Below, piece by piece: positions 38,492 through 46,537 of a DNA stretch of 64,000 nt; within the stretch, counting starts at the first letter, position 1; each line of letters begins with the position of its first letter. Below the pieces are notes generated by a model that saw only the letters and a program-made list of their open reading frames with translations, was not told where the DNA came from and made no database searches. This DNA comes from CAVPJW01 sp963705525 (GTDB lineage Bacteria; Acidobacteriota; Vicinamibacteria; Vicinamibacterales; CAVPJW01): the NCBI GenBank assembly GCA_963705525.1, contig CAVPJW010000004.1, positions 868,001-932,000 of the forward strand, written 5' to 3'. The translations under genes were made by a program, and so were the position numbers.

Positions 38492-40900
38492 ATGGACACG
38501 CTCTTCCAGGACCTCCGCTACGCTCTCCGCACCCTTGCGAAAAGCCCTGGATTTACGCTGATCGTCGTCATCTGCCTCGCTCTCGGCATCGGCGTCAATA
38601 CCGCCATCTACAGTGTCGTTGACACCGCGCTCGTGCAGCCGTTTCCCTTTGCCGACCCCGAGCAGCTGGTCATCCTCACCACAACACAGCCGCGGAACCA
38701 GATCGAGCGGCTGTCGGTGTCCTACCCGACGTTTCGCGACTGGCAGTCCGACACCAAATCGTTCGCCGGGCTCGCGGCCATCGGTTTCGGCAGTCAGACG
38801 CTGCAGGACGGGACAGAGCCCGAGCGGCTCGAAGGCGCCTCCATCAGCTGGAATCTGTTTCCGATGCTGGGCGTCGCGCCCGTGCTCGGGCGCAACTTCA
38901 CGTCGGATGACGACCGCCCTGGTGCCCCGGGAGCCGTGCTCTTGAGCTTTGATGTCTGGCAACGACGCTATCAAGGCTCGTCCACGGTGGTCGGTCGTTC
39001 CATTCTGGTGAACGGGCGGCCGCATACGGTCGTCGGGATCATGCCCGAGCGATTCAAGTTTCCGCAGCGTCAACTCATCTGGGTCCCGCTCACCCCAGTG
39101 ACACACGAAGCCAAGAGAAGCGATCGGGAGCTGAGGATCATTGGGCGCCTCAAGCCGGATGTGACCGTCGAGATGGCTCGGCAGGAGATCGATACCGTTG
39201 GGCGACGGATGGCCGAGCAGTATCAGGAAAACACCGGTTACGGCGCCACGGTACGGCCGCTGCGCGCCGAGTTCATGCCCAACGATGCGAGGGTGGCGAT
39301 TCTCGCGATGATGGGCGCCGTGACGCTCGTCCTCCTCATCGCCTGCGCGAATGTGGCGAACCTCATGCTCGCTCGTGCGACGGCCCGTCACCGGGAGATC
39401 GCCGTCAGGTCGGCGCTCGGCGCAGGCCGCGGTCGCATCGTCAGGCAACTGCTGACCGAGAGTGTCATCGTGGCGCTGCTCAGCGTACCCCTCGGCGTCA
39501 TGGTCGCCTACTGGGGACTCGACCTCATCAACATGAGCGTGCCTCCGGAACGCCCTCTGCCCTATTACATTCACTGGCAGATCGACGGTCGCGCCCTCAT
39601 CTACGCAATCGTCATTTCCATCTTGACTGGCCTGGTCTTTGGTCTCGCGCCGGCGCTCCAAGTCTCGCGCGGACACCTGCGTGAATCGCTGATGGAGGCG
39701 CGGGGCTCGGCCAGCGGCTCGAGACGAAACAGGCTGCGAAGCACATTGGTCATCGCGGAGGTGGCGCTTTCGGTGGTCCTGATCGTGGGCGCGTCCCTCT
39801 TCGTCCGGAGTTTCATGCAGCTCCAGCGCGCCAGTGGAGGATTCGACACAGGCCCCCTCCTCACACAGCGGTTCTACATGTCGGGCGATCGGTACGCGAC
39901 CGATGATGCGATGACGACGCGCGTCGAGGACATCGTCCGCCGCGTCGAATCGCTGGCAGGCGTGGAGGCAGCCGCCGCATCCAACCTCATTCCTCTTCAC
40001 AGCGGAGGCGACGAGGGGCCGATCGAGATCGACGGTCGCCCGAGACCGCCCGGCGAAGAGCCGCGCCTCTTCTACGCCGGCGTGACGGCGCACTTCTTCC
40101 GCACGCTCGGCCTTTCGCTCGTGCAGGGTCGCGACTTCACCGCGAGGGAGGCGACGACGCGATCGCGTGTGACCGTGATTAATCGCTCCATGGCTGCGCG
40201 ATACTGGTCGGTCGATCAGGCGATCGGTCAGCGCTTCCGGCTGCTGCCGAGTGACGAATGGCTGACCGTTATCGGGGTCATTCCCGACATCCAGAACGAT
40301 CTGATGTCAGAAGAACTGCAGGTCCCGGCGGCATACCTGCCCTACCCGTATATGGTCGTGCCGAACAACGGCCTGCTGGTCCGTACCGCTGGAAACCCGG
40401 CGACGTTTTCTGCCGCCGTGCGGCAGGCCATCCGCGACTCTGACCCGGGTCTCCCCGTCTTCAACGTCGCGACGATGGAGAAAGTCAGGCGGCTTGGATT
40501 CTGGCAGGATCGCCTGTTCGGTTGGATGTTCTCGATCTTCGGCCTGCTGGCGTTGCTCCTGGCAGCCGTCGGCGTGTATGGCGTGCTGTCGTACTCCGTC
40601 GCTCAACGAACGCAGGAGATTGGCGTGCGGATCGCCCTCGGCGCGCAGCGCCGGGACGTCCTGAGCCTTGTGGTCTCCCAGGGAATGAAGCTGGCGCTCG
40701 CGGGGATTGTCGTGGGTCTCGTCGGATCGTTGGTGGCCACGCGCGTCGTATCCAGCATCCTGTACAACGTCAGCGCGACGGATCCGCTGAGCTTTGTCTT
40801 CACGGCGGTGTTCCTGACCGTGGCGGCGTTCCTCGCGAGCTACCTGCCCGCGCGACGGGCGATCAAGCTCGACCCGGTCGAAGCGCTGCGCACCGAATAG
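38492..40900 (+). CDS. ADOP-type ABC transporter permease (MacB/FtsX family)
   Basis: 802 residues; no ATPase domain. It begins LFQDLRYALRTLAKSPGFTLIVVICLALGIGVNTAIYSVVD, the standard opening of the acidobacterial duplicated orphan permeases. Two copies of the FtsX core follow (~280-400: IACANVANLMLARATARHREIAVRSALGAGRGRIVRQLL; ~690-800: VAQRTQEIGVRIALGAQRRDVLSLV). Periplasmic MacB-PCD domains separate them, with eight helices in total. GGGAGG lies 6 bp before the ATG. Substrate unknown, possibly peptides or lipoproteins. The ATPase partner is not in the window. It is flanked by two gene remnants. Confidence 0.9.
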   Translation: MDTLFQDLRYALRTLAKSPGFTLIVVICLALGIGVNTAIYSVVDTALVQPFPFADPEQLVILTTTQPRNQIERLSVSYPTFRDWQSDTKSFAGLAAIGFGSQTLQDGTEPERLEGASISWNLFPMLGVAPVLGRNFTSDDDRPGAPGAVLLSFDVWQRRYQGSSTVVGRSILVNGRPHTVVGIMPERFKFPQRQLIWVPLTPVTHEAKRSDRELRIIGRLKPDVTVEMARQEIDTVGRRMAEQYQENTGYGATVRPLRAEFMPNDARVAILAMMGAVTLVLLIACANVANLMLARATARHREIAVRSALGAGRGRIVRQLLTESVIVALLSVPLGVMVAYWGLDLINMSVPPERPLPYYIHWQIDGRALIYAIVISILTGLVFGLAPALQVSRGHLRESLMEARGSASGSRRNRLRSTLVIAEVALSVVLIVGASLFVRSFMQLQRASGGFDTGPLLTQRFYMSGDRYATDDAMTTRVEDIVRRVESLAGVEAAAASNLIPLHSGGDEGPIEIDGRPRPPGEEPRLFYAGVTAHFFRTLGLSLVQGRDFTAREATTRSRVTVINRSMAARYWSVDQAIGQRFRLLPSDEWLTVIGVIPDIQNDLMSEELQVPAAYLPYPYMVVPNNGLLVRTAGNPATFSAAVRQAIRDSDPGLPVFNVATMEKVRRLGFWQDRLFGWMFSIFGLLALLLAAVGVYGVLSYSVAQRTQEIGVRIALGAQRRDVLSLVVSQGMKLALAGIVVGLVGSLVATRVVSSILYNVSATDPLSFVFTAVFLTVAAFLASYLPARRAIKLDPVEALRTE

Positions 40901-40961
40901 AAGGCTCCCGAGCAGCCCCGTTTCTTGAGGATGCGGGCCGCGAGGTAAGCGATGATGAGAA

Positions 40962-41323
40962 TCACCCAGGAGATGATGATCGGTGTGCGGCTGTCGCCAG
41001 CGCGCCGTGAAGGCTGCAATTCGCCGCATCCTCCCAGACGAAGAGCAGGAGCATCCCGCCGACCCACGCGAACGTCGTACCGTATTCCTTTCTGATCAGC
41101 TTCTTCCAGTCGAACTGAAGCCCTTCGAACGGCGCGAGCAGGCCTCACCGACGCGGGATGAAGCGGGATACCCGCCGACAGTAGTCCGCATAGGTCGCGC
41201 CGAACTGATCCGCAAGATACGCCTCTTCCGCTCGCACGATCGTGTAGTTGACGAACGTGAAGAACGGCATGGCAATGACATACGCCCAGGGCGAGTTGTG
41301 AACGATGAGGAGGCCGAGCACGC
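40962..41323 (-). pseudogene. Decayed ICMT/phospholipid methyltransferase-family membrane protein
   Basis: Reading the minus strand from ~41323 gives GLLIVHNSPWAYVIAMPFF and EEAYLADQFGATYADYCRRV-SRFIPR, the conserved core of isoprenylcysteine carboxyl methyltransferase-like proteins. An in-frame TGA then follows near 41147, where homologues have Arg, suggesting CGA to TGA. The same frame continues with GLLAPFEGLQFDWKKLIRKEYGTTFAWVGG, then shifts near 41000 into ISWVILIIAYLAARILKKR. The N-terminal half is missing, cut off by the cmoA end. This is a broken gene. It accounts for most of the 446-bp stretch between the ADOP permease and cmoA genes; I see nothing else in the rest. Confidence 0.6.
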
Positions 41324-41346
41324 ATCAGGAGGTTGCACAAACGCTT

Positions 41347-42102
41347 CTACTTCAGCGCGACGATTCCGCAGAAGTTATACCACTTGAAGAAAACGTCGAC
41401 ATGCTCGAAGCCGACGCGTCGCAGCAACTCTTTGTTCTCTTCGAGGCGATAGGGAATCAGCACGTTTTCGAGCGCCTCGCGCTTCTGCGCGATCTCGATT
41501 TCGCTGTAGCCCACCCGCTTCTTCATCTCGTAATAATGGCTGATGAAGAGACGATTGAAGGTGGAGCTCTCGCCCAGCACCTTCTCGACGACGATCAGGC
41601 ACGCATTCTTGTTCAGCCCCTCGTAGACCCGCTTCATCAGCAATTCGCGGTTGAGGGGTCGGATGAACTGAAGCGTCAGTATCAGGAGCGCCACCGACGC
41701 GTTCTGCAGCCGCGCGCCTTCGTTCAGATCCTGTTCTTCCAGGTCGAAGGCCCATGGAAAGCTGGCGTCCTTCAGTTTTCGGTGGGCCTTCTCGAGCATT
41801 TCCGGCGAGCTGTCTACTCCGACGAACCGGACGTTGATGTCGGGCGTGAGCCGCGGAGCGATGGCGAGCATCGTATTGCCCGTCGAGCATCCCAGGTCGT
41901 AAATCGTCGTCCCATCCGCCGCGAAATCGGCGGCCAGTTCGCCGACCATGCGCTGAATCTCGTCGTAGAATGGGACGGATCGCCCGAGCATATCGTCGAA
42001 GACCGCGGCGGTTTCACGTCCAAAATTGAAGTCGTCGATCCGTGAACGAGGCGTGGCGAAGAGCGCGTCGCTGGCGGTCAGATCGTCTTTGGGAAAATCC
42101 AC
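41347..42102 (-). CDS. cmoA: Carboxy-S-adenosyl-L-methionine synthase (CmoA)
   Basis: 251 residues from GTG 42102, preceded by AGAGGA; E. coli CmoA is 247 residues. CmoA converts SAM and prephenate to carboxy-SAM for the tRNA wobble modification cmo5U34. Matching blocks are NFGRETAAVFDDMLGRSVPFYDEI, IYDLGCSTGNTMLAIAP, FVGVDSSPEMLEKA, ASVALLILTLQFI, RVYEGLN and VGYSEIEIAQKREALENVLIP. No CmoB gene is next to it. A wider reading from a TTG at 42138 is possible but lacks a ribosome binding site. The modified uridine pathway is inferred from family only. Confidence 0.85.
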   Translation of the reverse strand: MDFPKDDLTASDALFATPRSRIDDFNFGRETAAVFDDMLGRSVPFYDEIQRMVGELAADFAADGTTIYDLGCSTGNTMLAIAPRLTPDINVRFVGVDSSPEMLEKAHRKLKDASFPWAFDLEEQDLNEGARLQNASVALLILTLQFIRPLNRELLMKRVYEGLNKNACLIVVEKVLGESSTFNRLFISHYYEMKKRVGYSEIEIAQKREALENVLIPYRLEENKELLRRVGFEHVDVFFKWYNFCGIVALK

Positions 42103-42191
42103 AGGTTCCTCTCGTCTGGACGTTCTATTCTTGTCCAAATGAACAGAAGATGAATGCGCCAGGTTTCACGGTGCCCGGGAGATACACTCCG

Positions 42192-43352
42192 ATGCGATGC
42201 CTCTGGATCTTATCGCTCTTCTCGTCCCTCGGCCTGACCGTCGCTCTGATGGCTCAGAATGAGCCGGGCCCGCGGCCGCGCGCCCGAGACCTCGGCCTTG
42301 AGGTCGGCGTGTTTCCGCCCGGTCCCTTCGATGCCATCACGGATGTGGTAGGGGTCCGGGTGGGCCATACCACCATTGTCGAGGGCGACACTGTCCGGAC
42401 AGGGGTCACGGCTATCGTACCGCACGCGGGCAACGTGTTTCAGGACAAGGTGTTCGGCGCCGTGTTCGTCGGGAACGCCTTCGGCAAGCTGGCCGGGTCG
42501 ACCCAGGTCGATGAACTCGGCACCATCGAAACACCCATCGTACTGACGAACACGCTCAGCGTCGGCACGGCAGTGTCCGCCGTTGTGCAGTACACGCTCG
42601 CGCGGCCGGGCAACGAAGGCGTGCGGTCGGTCAACGCGCTCGTCGGCGAAACCAATGATGGCGGCTTGAACGACATTCGCGGCGACCACGTCACGCGCAC
42701 GCACGTGATCTCGGCAATCGACGCGGCGCGGGACGGGCCGGTCGAGGAAGGCAGTGTCGGCGCGGGAACCGGAACGAGGTGCTACGGATGGAAAGGCGGC
42801 ATTGGAACCGCGTCGAGGATCCTGCCGGCCGAGTACGGCGGCTACCGCCTCGGCGTTCTCGTGCAGACGAATTTCGGCGGCGTGCTGACCATCGGCGGCG
42901 CGCCCGTCGGCAAGGACCTCGGCCGCTACGATTTCGCGCCCAATCCTCCGGGGCATGCCGATCTCGACCCGGGCGCCGGCTCGTGCATGATTGTCGTGGC
43001 GACCGACGCTCCCCTTTCGCCGCGCGACCTCAAACGCCTCGCGGCTCGCGCCGTTTTCGGCCTTGCGCGGACGGGATCGTCCTACGGGAATGGCAGCGGC
43101 GATTTCGCCATCGCGTTCTCCACGTCGCCCGAGAGCCGGGCGCAGTTCGGCGCCACGACGGCACGCGCGCATCAGCTCTTGCCGACCGATGCCGTGTCCC
43201 CGCTCTTCCAGGCCGCCCTCGAGTCCACGGAGGAGGCGGTGTACAACTCGCTCTTCAAGGCCAGGACAGTTCGCTCGAAATCCGAGACGGCCGAGGCCAT
43301 TCCGGTCGATCGCGTGATCGAGATCCTGAAGAAGTATCGGGTTGTGAAGTAG
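42192..43352 (+). CDS. Exported P1 family (DmpA-like) aminopeptidase
   Basis: 386 residues, ATG 42192 with GGGAGA 10 bp upstream. The signal peptide is CLWILSLFSSLGLTVALMAQ. P1 enzymes are self-cleaving N-terminal nucleophile hydrolases (DmpA, L-aminopeptidase D-esterase; BapA, beta-peptides). Diagnostic blocks are DAITDVVGVRVGHTTI, GTIETPIVLTNTLSVGT, GETNDGGLNDI and GAGSCMIVVATDAPLSP. The Gly-Ser of the last block fits the autocleavage site, which leaves Ser as the nucleophile. The next two genes encode further exported amide hydrolases, suggesting shared peptide or amide scavenging. Confidence 0.87.
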   Translation: MRCLWILSLFSSLGLTVALMAQNEPGPRPRARDLGLEVGVFPPGPFDAITDVVGVRVGHTTIVEGDTVRTGVTAIVPHAGNVFQDKVFGAVFVGNAFGKLAGSTQVDELGTIETPIVLTNTLSVGTAVSAVVQYTLARPGNEGVRSVNALVGETNDGGLNDIRGDHVTRTHVISAIDAARDGPVEEGSVGAGTGTRCYGWKGGIGTASRILPAEYGGYRLGVLVQTNFGGVLTIGGAPVGKDLGRYDFAPNPPGHADLDPGAGSCMIVVATDAPLSPRDLKRLAARAVFGLARTGSSYGNGSGDFAIAFSTSPESRAQFGATTARAHQLLPTDAVSPLFQAALESTEEAVYNSLFKARTVRSKSETAEAIPVDRVIEILKKYRVVK

Positions 43353-43353
43353 C

Positions 43354-43379
43354 GCCGGGACCGCCTGGGTAGTCCCGGC
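43354..43379. terminator. Hairpin between convergent genes
   Basis: An 8-bp stem (GCCGGGAC / GTCCCGGC) with a 10-base loop lies just after the P1 peptidase stop and before the end of the glycosylasparaginase gene. No T-tract follows, so it is only a candidate bidirectional terminator. Confidence 0.4.
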
Positions 43380-43394
43380 ACCTCGAATGCGAGC

Positions 43395-44513
43395 CTAGTC
43401 GGTGGGCTGTCCCTGAAGCAGCGCTTCGCAAGCGAGCGTCTGCGGGCCATTCTCTGTGCAGACCGCGTAGTGAGTGCCTTCGAACATCGCCACCGAGGCG
43501 TACTCGCCTTTCTTGTTCAGGGCGTAGAACGTGATCCCGAAGTTGGGGTTCCCGCGGCTGTTCAGAAGTCGCTTTTCGATCGTGTTGGACTTGATTCTCT
43601 TCAGGCCTTCCATCGCCGCATCCTTGGGATGCATACCCCGGCGCATACCTTCGACGATCAGGTATGAGGTGAGGTTGTAAAGGTTCGCCTCGCCGCGGCC
43701 TGTCGAGCCCGCGGCGCCCACTTCGTTGTCCACATAGAGTCCCGCGCCAAGGATCGGCGAGTCGCCCACACGGCCGGGAATCTTCCACGCCAGGCCGCTC
43801 GTCGTCGTCACCCCGCAGATGTCGCCGTTGGCGTTGATGCCGTCGCAATTGATGGTTCCGAAGATGTGATTGATGTCGATCAACCCCTCTCGGGCCATCT
43901 GCAGCGCCGCGTGGTAGCCCGCCTCGGCACGCTTCTGCGGATCGAGGTAGTGCTCGGAATCGATCCTCCGCTTCCACTCGAGCCAGAGCTCGCGAGACTT
44001 CGGCGTGTTGAGGTCGTCTTCGATCTTGAGGCCCATGTTGCGGGCAAAACTCTGTGCGCCGGCCCCGACGATGAGGTGATGGTCTGTTTGATGAGCGACC
44101 ATCCTGGCCACGAGTGATGGCGTGCGCACGCCTTCGATGGCGGCGACGCCGCCGGCCCGCTTCTTCGGCCCGTGCATGCAGCACGAATCCAGCTGCACCA
44201 CTCCGTCGGCGTTCGGGAGGCCGCCGTAGCCCACGCTGTTGTCCTCGGGATCGAGCTCGCAGAGGTTGACGCCGGCGATGACGGCGTCGAGGACATCGCT
44301 CCCGCCCGTGATCATGGTGAAGGCTTTGTGCACGCCTGTTTTGTCTTCGCCGTTCTTGAACATGTTGCCGTTTTCCGAGGCAATGACCACCGGCTTGACC
44401 GTCTTCGGCGTCATCATCGTGGGGGCCTGGCCGAAGACCCTCGGTGCCGTCGCGACCAGTCCCGCGGTCGCGCCCGTTACGACGAAGTCACGACGATTGA
44501 TTTTCCGTCCCAT
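43395..44513 (-). CDS. Exported N4-(beta-N-acetylglucosaminyl)-L-asparaginase family protein
   Basis: 372 residues; ATG with GGAGG upstream. The start KINRRDFVVTGATAGLVATAP is a twin-arginine signal. The protein is an Ntn hydrolase that self-cleaves to expose a Thr and then cuts the GlcNAc-Asn link of N-glycopeptides or related aspartyl amides. Matching segments are GGLPNADGVVQLDSCCM, the cleavage region HIFGTINCDGINANGDICG (Gly-Thr in place of the usual Asp-Thr) and SGLAWKIPGRVGDSPILGAGLYVDNEVGAAGSTGRGE. The catalytic Thr would be the one in GTINC. It lies 22 bp before the creatininase-family gene stop. Confidence 0.88.
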   Translation of the reverse strand: MGRKINRRDFVVTGATAGLVATAPRVFGQAPTMMTPKTVKPVVIASENGNMFKNGEDKTGVHKAFTMITGGSDVLDAVIAGVNLCELDPEDNSVGYGGLPNADGVVQLDSCCMHGPKKRAGGVAAIEGVRTPSLVARMVAHQTDHHLIVGAGAQSFARNMGLKIEDDLNTPKSRELWLEWKRRIDSEHYLDPQKRAEAGYHAALQMAREGLIDINHIFGTINCDGINANGDICGVTTTSGLAWKIPGRVGDSPILGAGLYVDNEVGAAGSTGRGEANLYNLTSYLIVEGMRRGMHPKDAAMEGLKRIKSNTIEKRLLNSRGNPNFGITFYALNKKGEYASVAMFEGTHYAVCTENGPQTLACEALLQGQPTD

Positions 44514-44535
44514 CAGACTCCTCCCTCGGTTTCAC

Positions 44536-45354
44536 TCAAAGCTTCGCCAGGTTCCATTTGCGGATGGTGTCCTCGATCAGCCGGGCCACCTTGTCGTTCA
44601 CGCGACTGAAGTATGTCTTGGCCTTCTCTGCATCGAACTTCGGATATCCCTGTCCGGCCTGGTACAACCCGATACTCGACGGATTGGGATAGGCGCTCCA
44701 CGTCCCCGGCCCGGGATTGGGTGTCGCCATCTCCGCGGAATAGCGCTCCCTGTGCACGAGTGCGGGATCGATCGCCATCATGTACGCCGTTTCGTTGTCG
44801 CCGGCGTGGCCGCCGTCCTCCCCGAACACTTGCAGCGTGATGTCGGCACAATACGACCACCAGTTGACGACCAGTGTCCGGACGTGCGCCTCCCGGCCCA
44901 CCTCAGCGGCGACGTCATTCAGGATGGCGGTCTGCCCGCCGCCGTGCCCGTTGAGGAGAATGATGTTCTTGAAGTGATTGCCGGCGAGCCCTGACAGGAC
45001 GGCACGGACATACGCGCGGAACGGCTCCTGGGGCACCGTGAACCCGCCCGGAAACGCGTCGAGCGATCCCGTGAGCCCATACGGCACAACCGGGGCGATC
45101 ATCGCGTTCACGCGCGGGGCAATGTCGCGAGCCATCGCCACCGGCGCAAGAATATCCGACCCGTTGGCCGTGACACCGTGCGCTTCCATCGTGCCGATGG
45201 GCAGAAGCACGGTGTCAATCTTGTCCGGCACCCATTCGCGAAACTCCATCCAGTTGAGGCGATCGAGTTCGCGCGTGGTCGGCGACTGCGCCGCCGCACT
45301 CGCTGCGTTCAACGCTACGATCACCAGGCACGCCGCGGTTGTATGTCGCCTCAT
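44536..45354 (-). CDS. Exported creatininase-family amidohydrolase
   Basis: 272 residues; ATG 45354 with a signal peptide (AACLVIVALNAASAAAQ). The creatininase/MftE fold is indicated by LLPIGTMEAHG (Glu, His), SDILAPVAMARDI (Asp), ILLNGHGGGQTAIL (His) and GDNETAYMMAIDP (Glu), the usual two-metal site. Members hydrolyse creatinine, formamides or peptide ends; the substrate here is unknown. It is upstream of the glycosylasparaginase gene on the same strand, so the two are likely co-transcribed. Confidence 0.87.
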   Translation of the reverse strand: MRRHTTAACLVIVALNAASAAAQSPTTRELDRLNWMEFREWVPDKIDTVLLPIGTMEAHGVTANGSDILAPVAMARDIAPRVNAMIAPVVPYGLTGSLDAFPGGFTVPQEPFRAYVRAVLSGLAGNHFKNIILLNGHGGGQTAILNDVAAEVGREAHVRTLVVNWWSYCADITLQVFGEDGGHAGDNETAYMMAIDPALVHRERYSAEMATPNPGPGTWSAYPNPSSIGLYQAGQGYPKFDAEKAKTYFSRVNDKVARLIEDTIRKWNLAKL

Positions 45355-45483
45355 TGTCTGCTCCAGCGCGCCGATGCGGCCAGTCGCTGCCAAGGCCACA
45401 CAGTCTAGTCCAGCTTGGACGCGAGACGATCGCGCGGCCGGCGATTTGACGAGGCTCGAAGCGGCGACTACGATCTCTCTCTT

Positions 45484-46449
45484 ATGCGGAGCATCCCGCT
45501 CTCAGCCGTCAGGGACGCGGCCACGTCGATTTACGAAGTGGTGGTCAGGACGCCGCTTGTGCGCCTCGACCTGCCAGACGCGGTCCGAACCGACGGCCGG
45601 CCTCAAGTCTACCTGAAGCTCGAGCTCCTGCAGCCCATCGGCTCCTTCAAGATCCGCGGCGCATACAACACCGTTCGGCAACTGTCCCGCGACGAGCTCG
45701 CACAGGGTGTGTGGACGGTGAGCGCCGGGAATGCCGCGCAGGGTGTCGCGCTGGCCGCCCGCAAGGCGGGCGCGTCGTGTTCGGTCATGGTCATGGACAC
45801 GGCGCCGGTCACGAAGCTCGATGCCATCAGGCGCCTGGGCGCGACCATCGTTCCCGCCACGTACGACGAGTGCTGGCGCACCGTCGAGGAGCACCGCTCC
45901 GATCGCATGATCGGTTACTTCGTGCATCCCTTTGACGATGACCGGTTCATCGCGGGGAATGCGACGTGCGGCCTGGAAATCCTCGAGGATCTGCCCGACG
46001 TGGATGCCGTCATCGCGCCGCTCGGCGGGGGCGGGCTCACGGCGGGTATCTCGCAGGTGTTCAAGGTTCTGAGGCCTCAGGCGAAGGTCTACGCTGCGGA
46101 GCCCGAGACGGCGGCGCCTCTGAAACTCTCGCTGGACAGCGGGACTCCGCGTGCCTTCGAAGGCTGGCAGGCGTCGTTCGTTGACGGCGCAGGCGGCAAG
46201 TCGGTGTTGCCAGGCATGTGGCCGCTCCTCTCGCAGCTGGCGGGATCGATTGTGGTATCGCTCGATGAAATCAAGCAGGCGATTCGAACTGTCGCCGAAC
46301 GCTCTCACATCATCGCGGAAGGCGCGGCGGGTTGCGCCATCGCAGCGGCGCTGACCGGGCGCGCGGGCAGCGGCAAGGTCGTGGCCGTCGTGTCGGGCGG
46401 AAACATCGACCTGTCCAAGTTCGCAGCGCTGGTCGGAGCGTGCCCGTAG
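45484..46449 (+). CDS. Threonine/serine dehydratase, PLP-dependent
   Basis: 321 residues. It removes the amino group of threonine (or serine) as ammonia, giving 2-oxobutyrate (or pyruvate). Fold type II PLP features are KLELLQPIGSFKIRGAY (Lys that binds PLP, in SFKIRG), SAGNAAQGVALAARKAG, LGGGGLTAGI (PLP phosphate loop) and VSGGNID at the end. There is no C-terminal ACT regulatory domain, so it resembles the catabolic, short form or serine racemase-like group. ATG 45484 was chosen over upstream frames because the fold starts there. Confidence 0.88.
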   Translation: MRSIPLSAVRDAATSIYEVVVRTPLVRLDLPDAVRTDGRPQVYLKLELLQPIGSFKIRGAYNTVRQLSRDELAQGVWTVSAGNAAQGVALAARKAGASCSVMVMDTAPVTKLDAIRRLGATIVPATYDECWRTVEEHRSDRMIGYFVHPFDDDRFIAGNATCGLEILEDLPDVDAVIAPLGGGGLTAGISQVFKVLRPQAKVYAAEPETAAPLKLSLDSGTPRAFEGWQASFVDGAGGKSVLPGMWPLLSQLAGSIVVSLDEIKQAIRTVAERSHIIAEGAAGCAIAAALTGRAGSGKVVAVVSGGNIDLSKFAALVGACP

Positions 46450-46537
46450 TGCGCCGACCGCGCGCGTCGGCATCGTGCTGCGATCCTCGTTGCGGGGCCG
46501 TTCACCCCGCGGCATCAATGAACCACTCGTAAATCTC

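Noticed and set aside
38309..40093. 594-residue frame antisense to the ADOP permease gene
   Set aside because: It is a charged, low-quality frame opposite a complete family protein.
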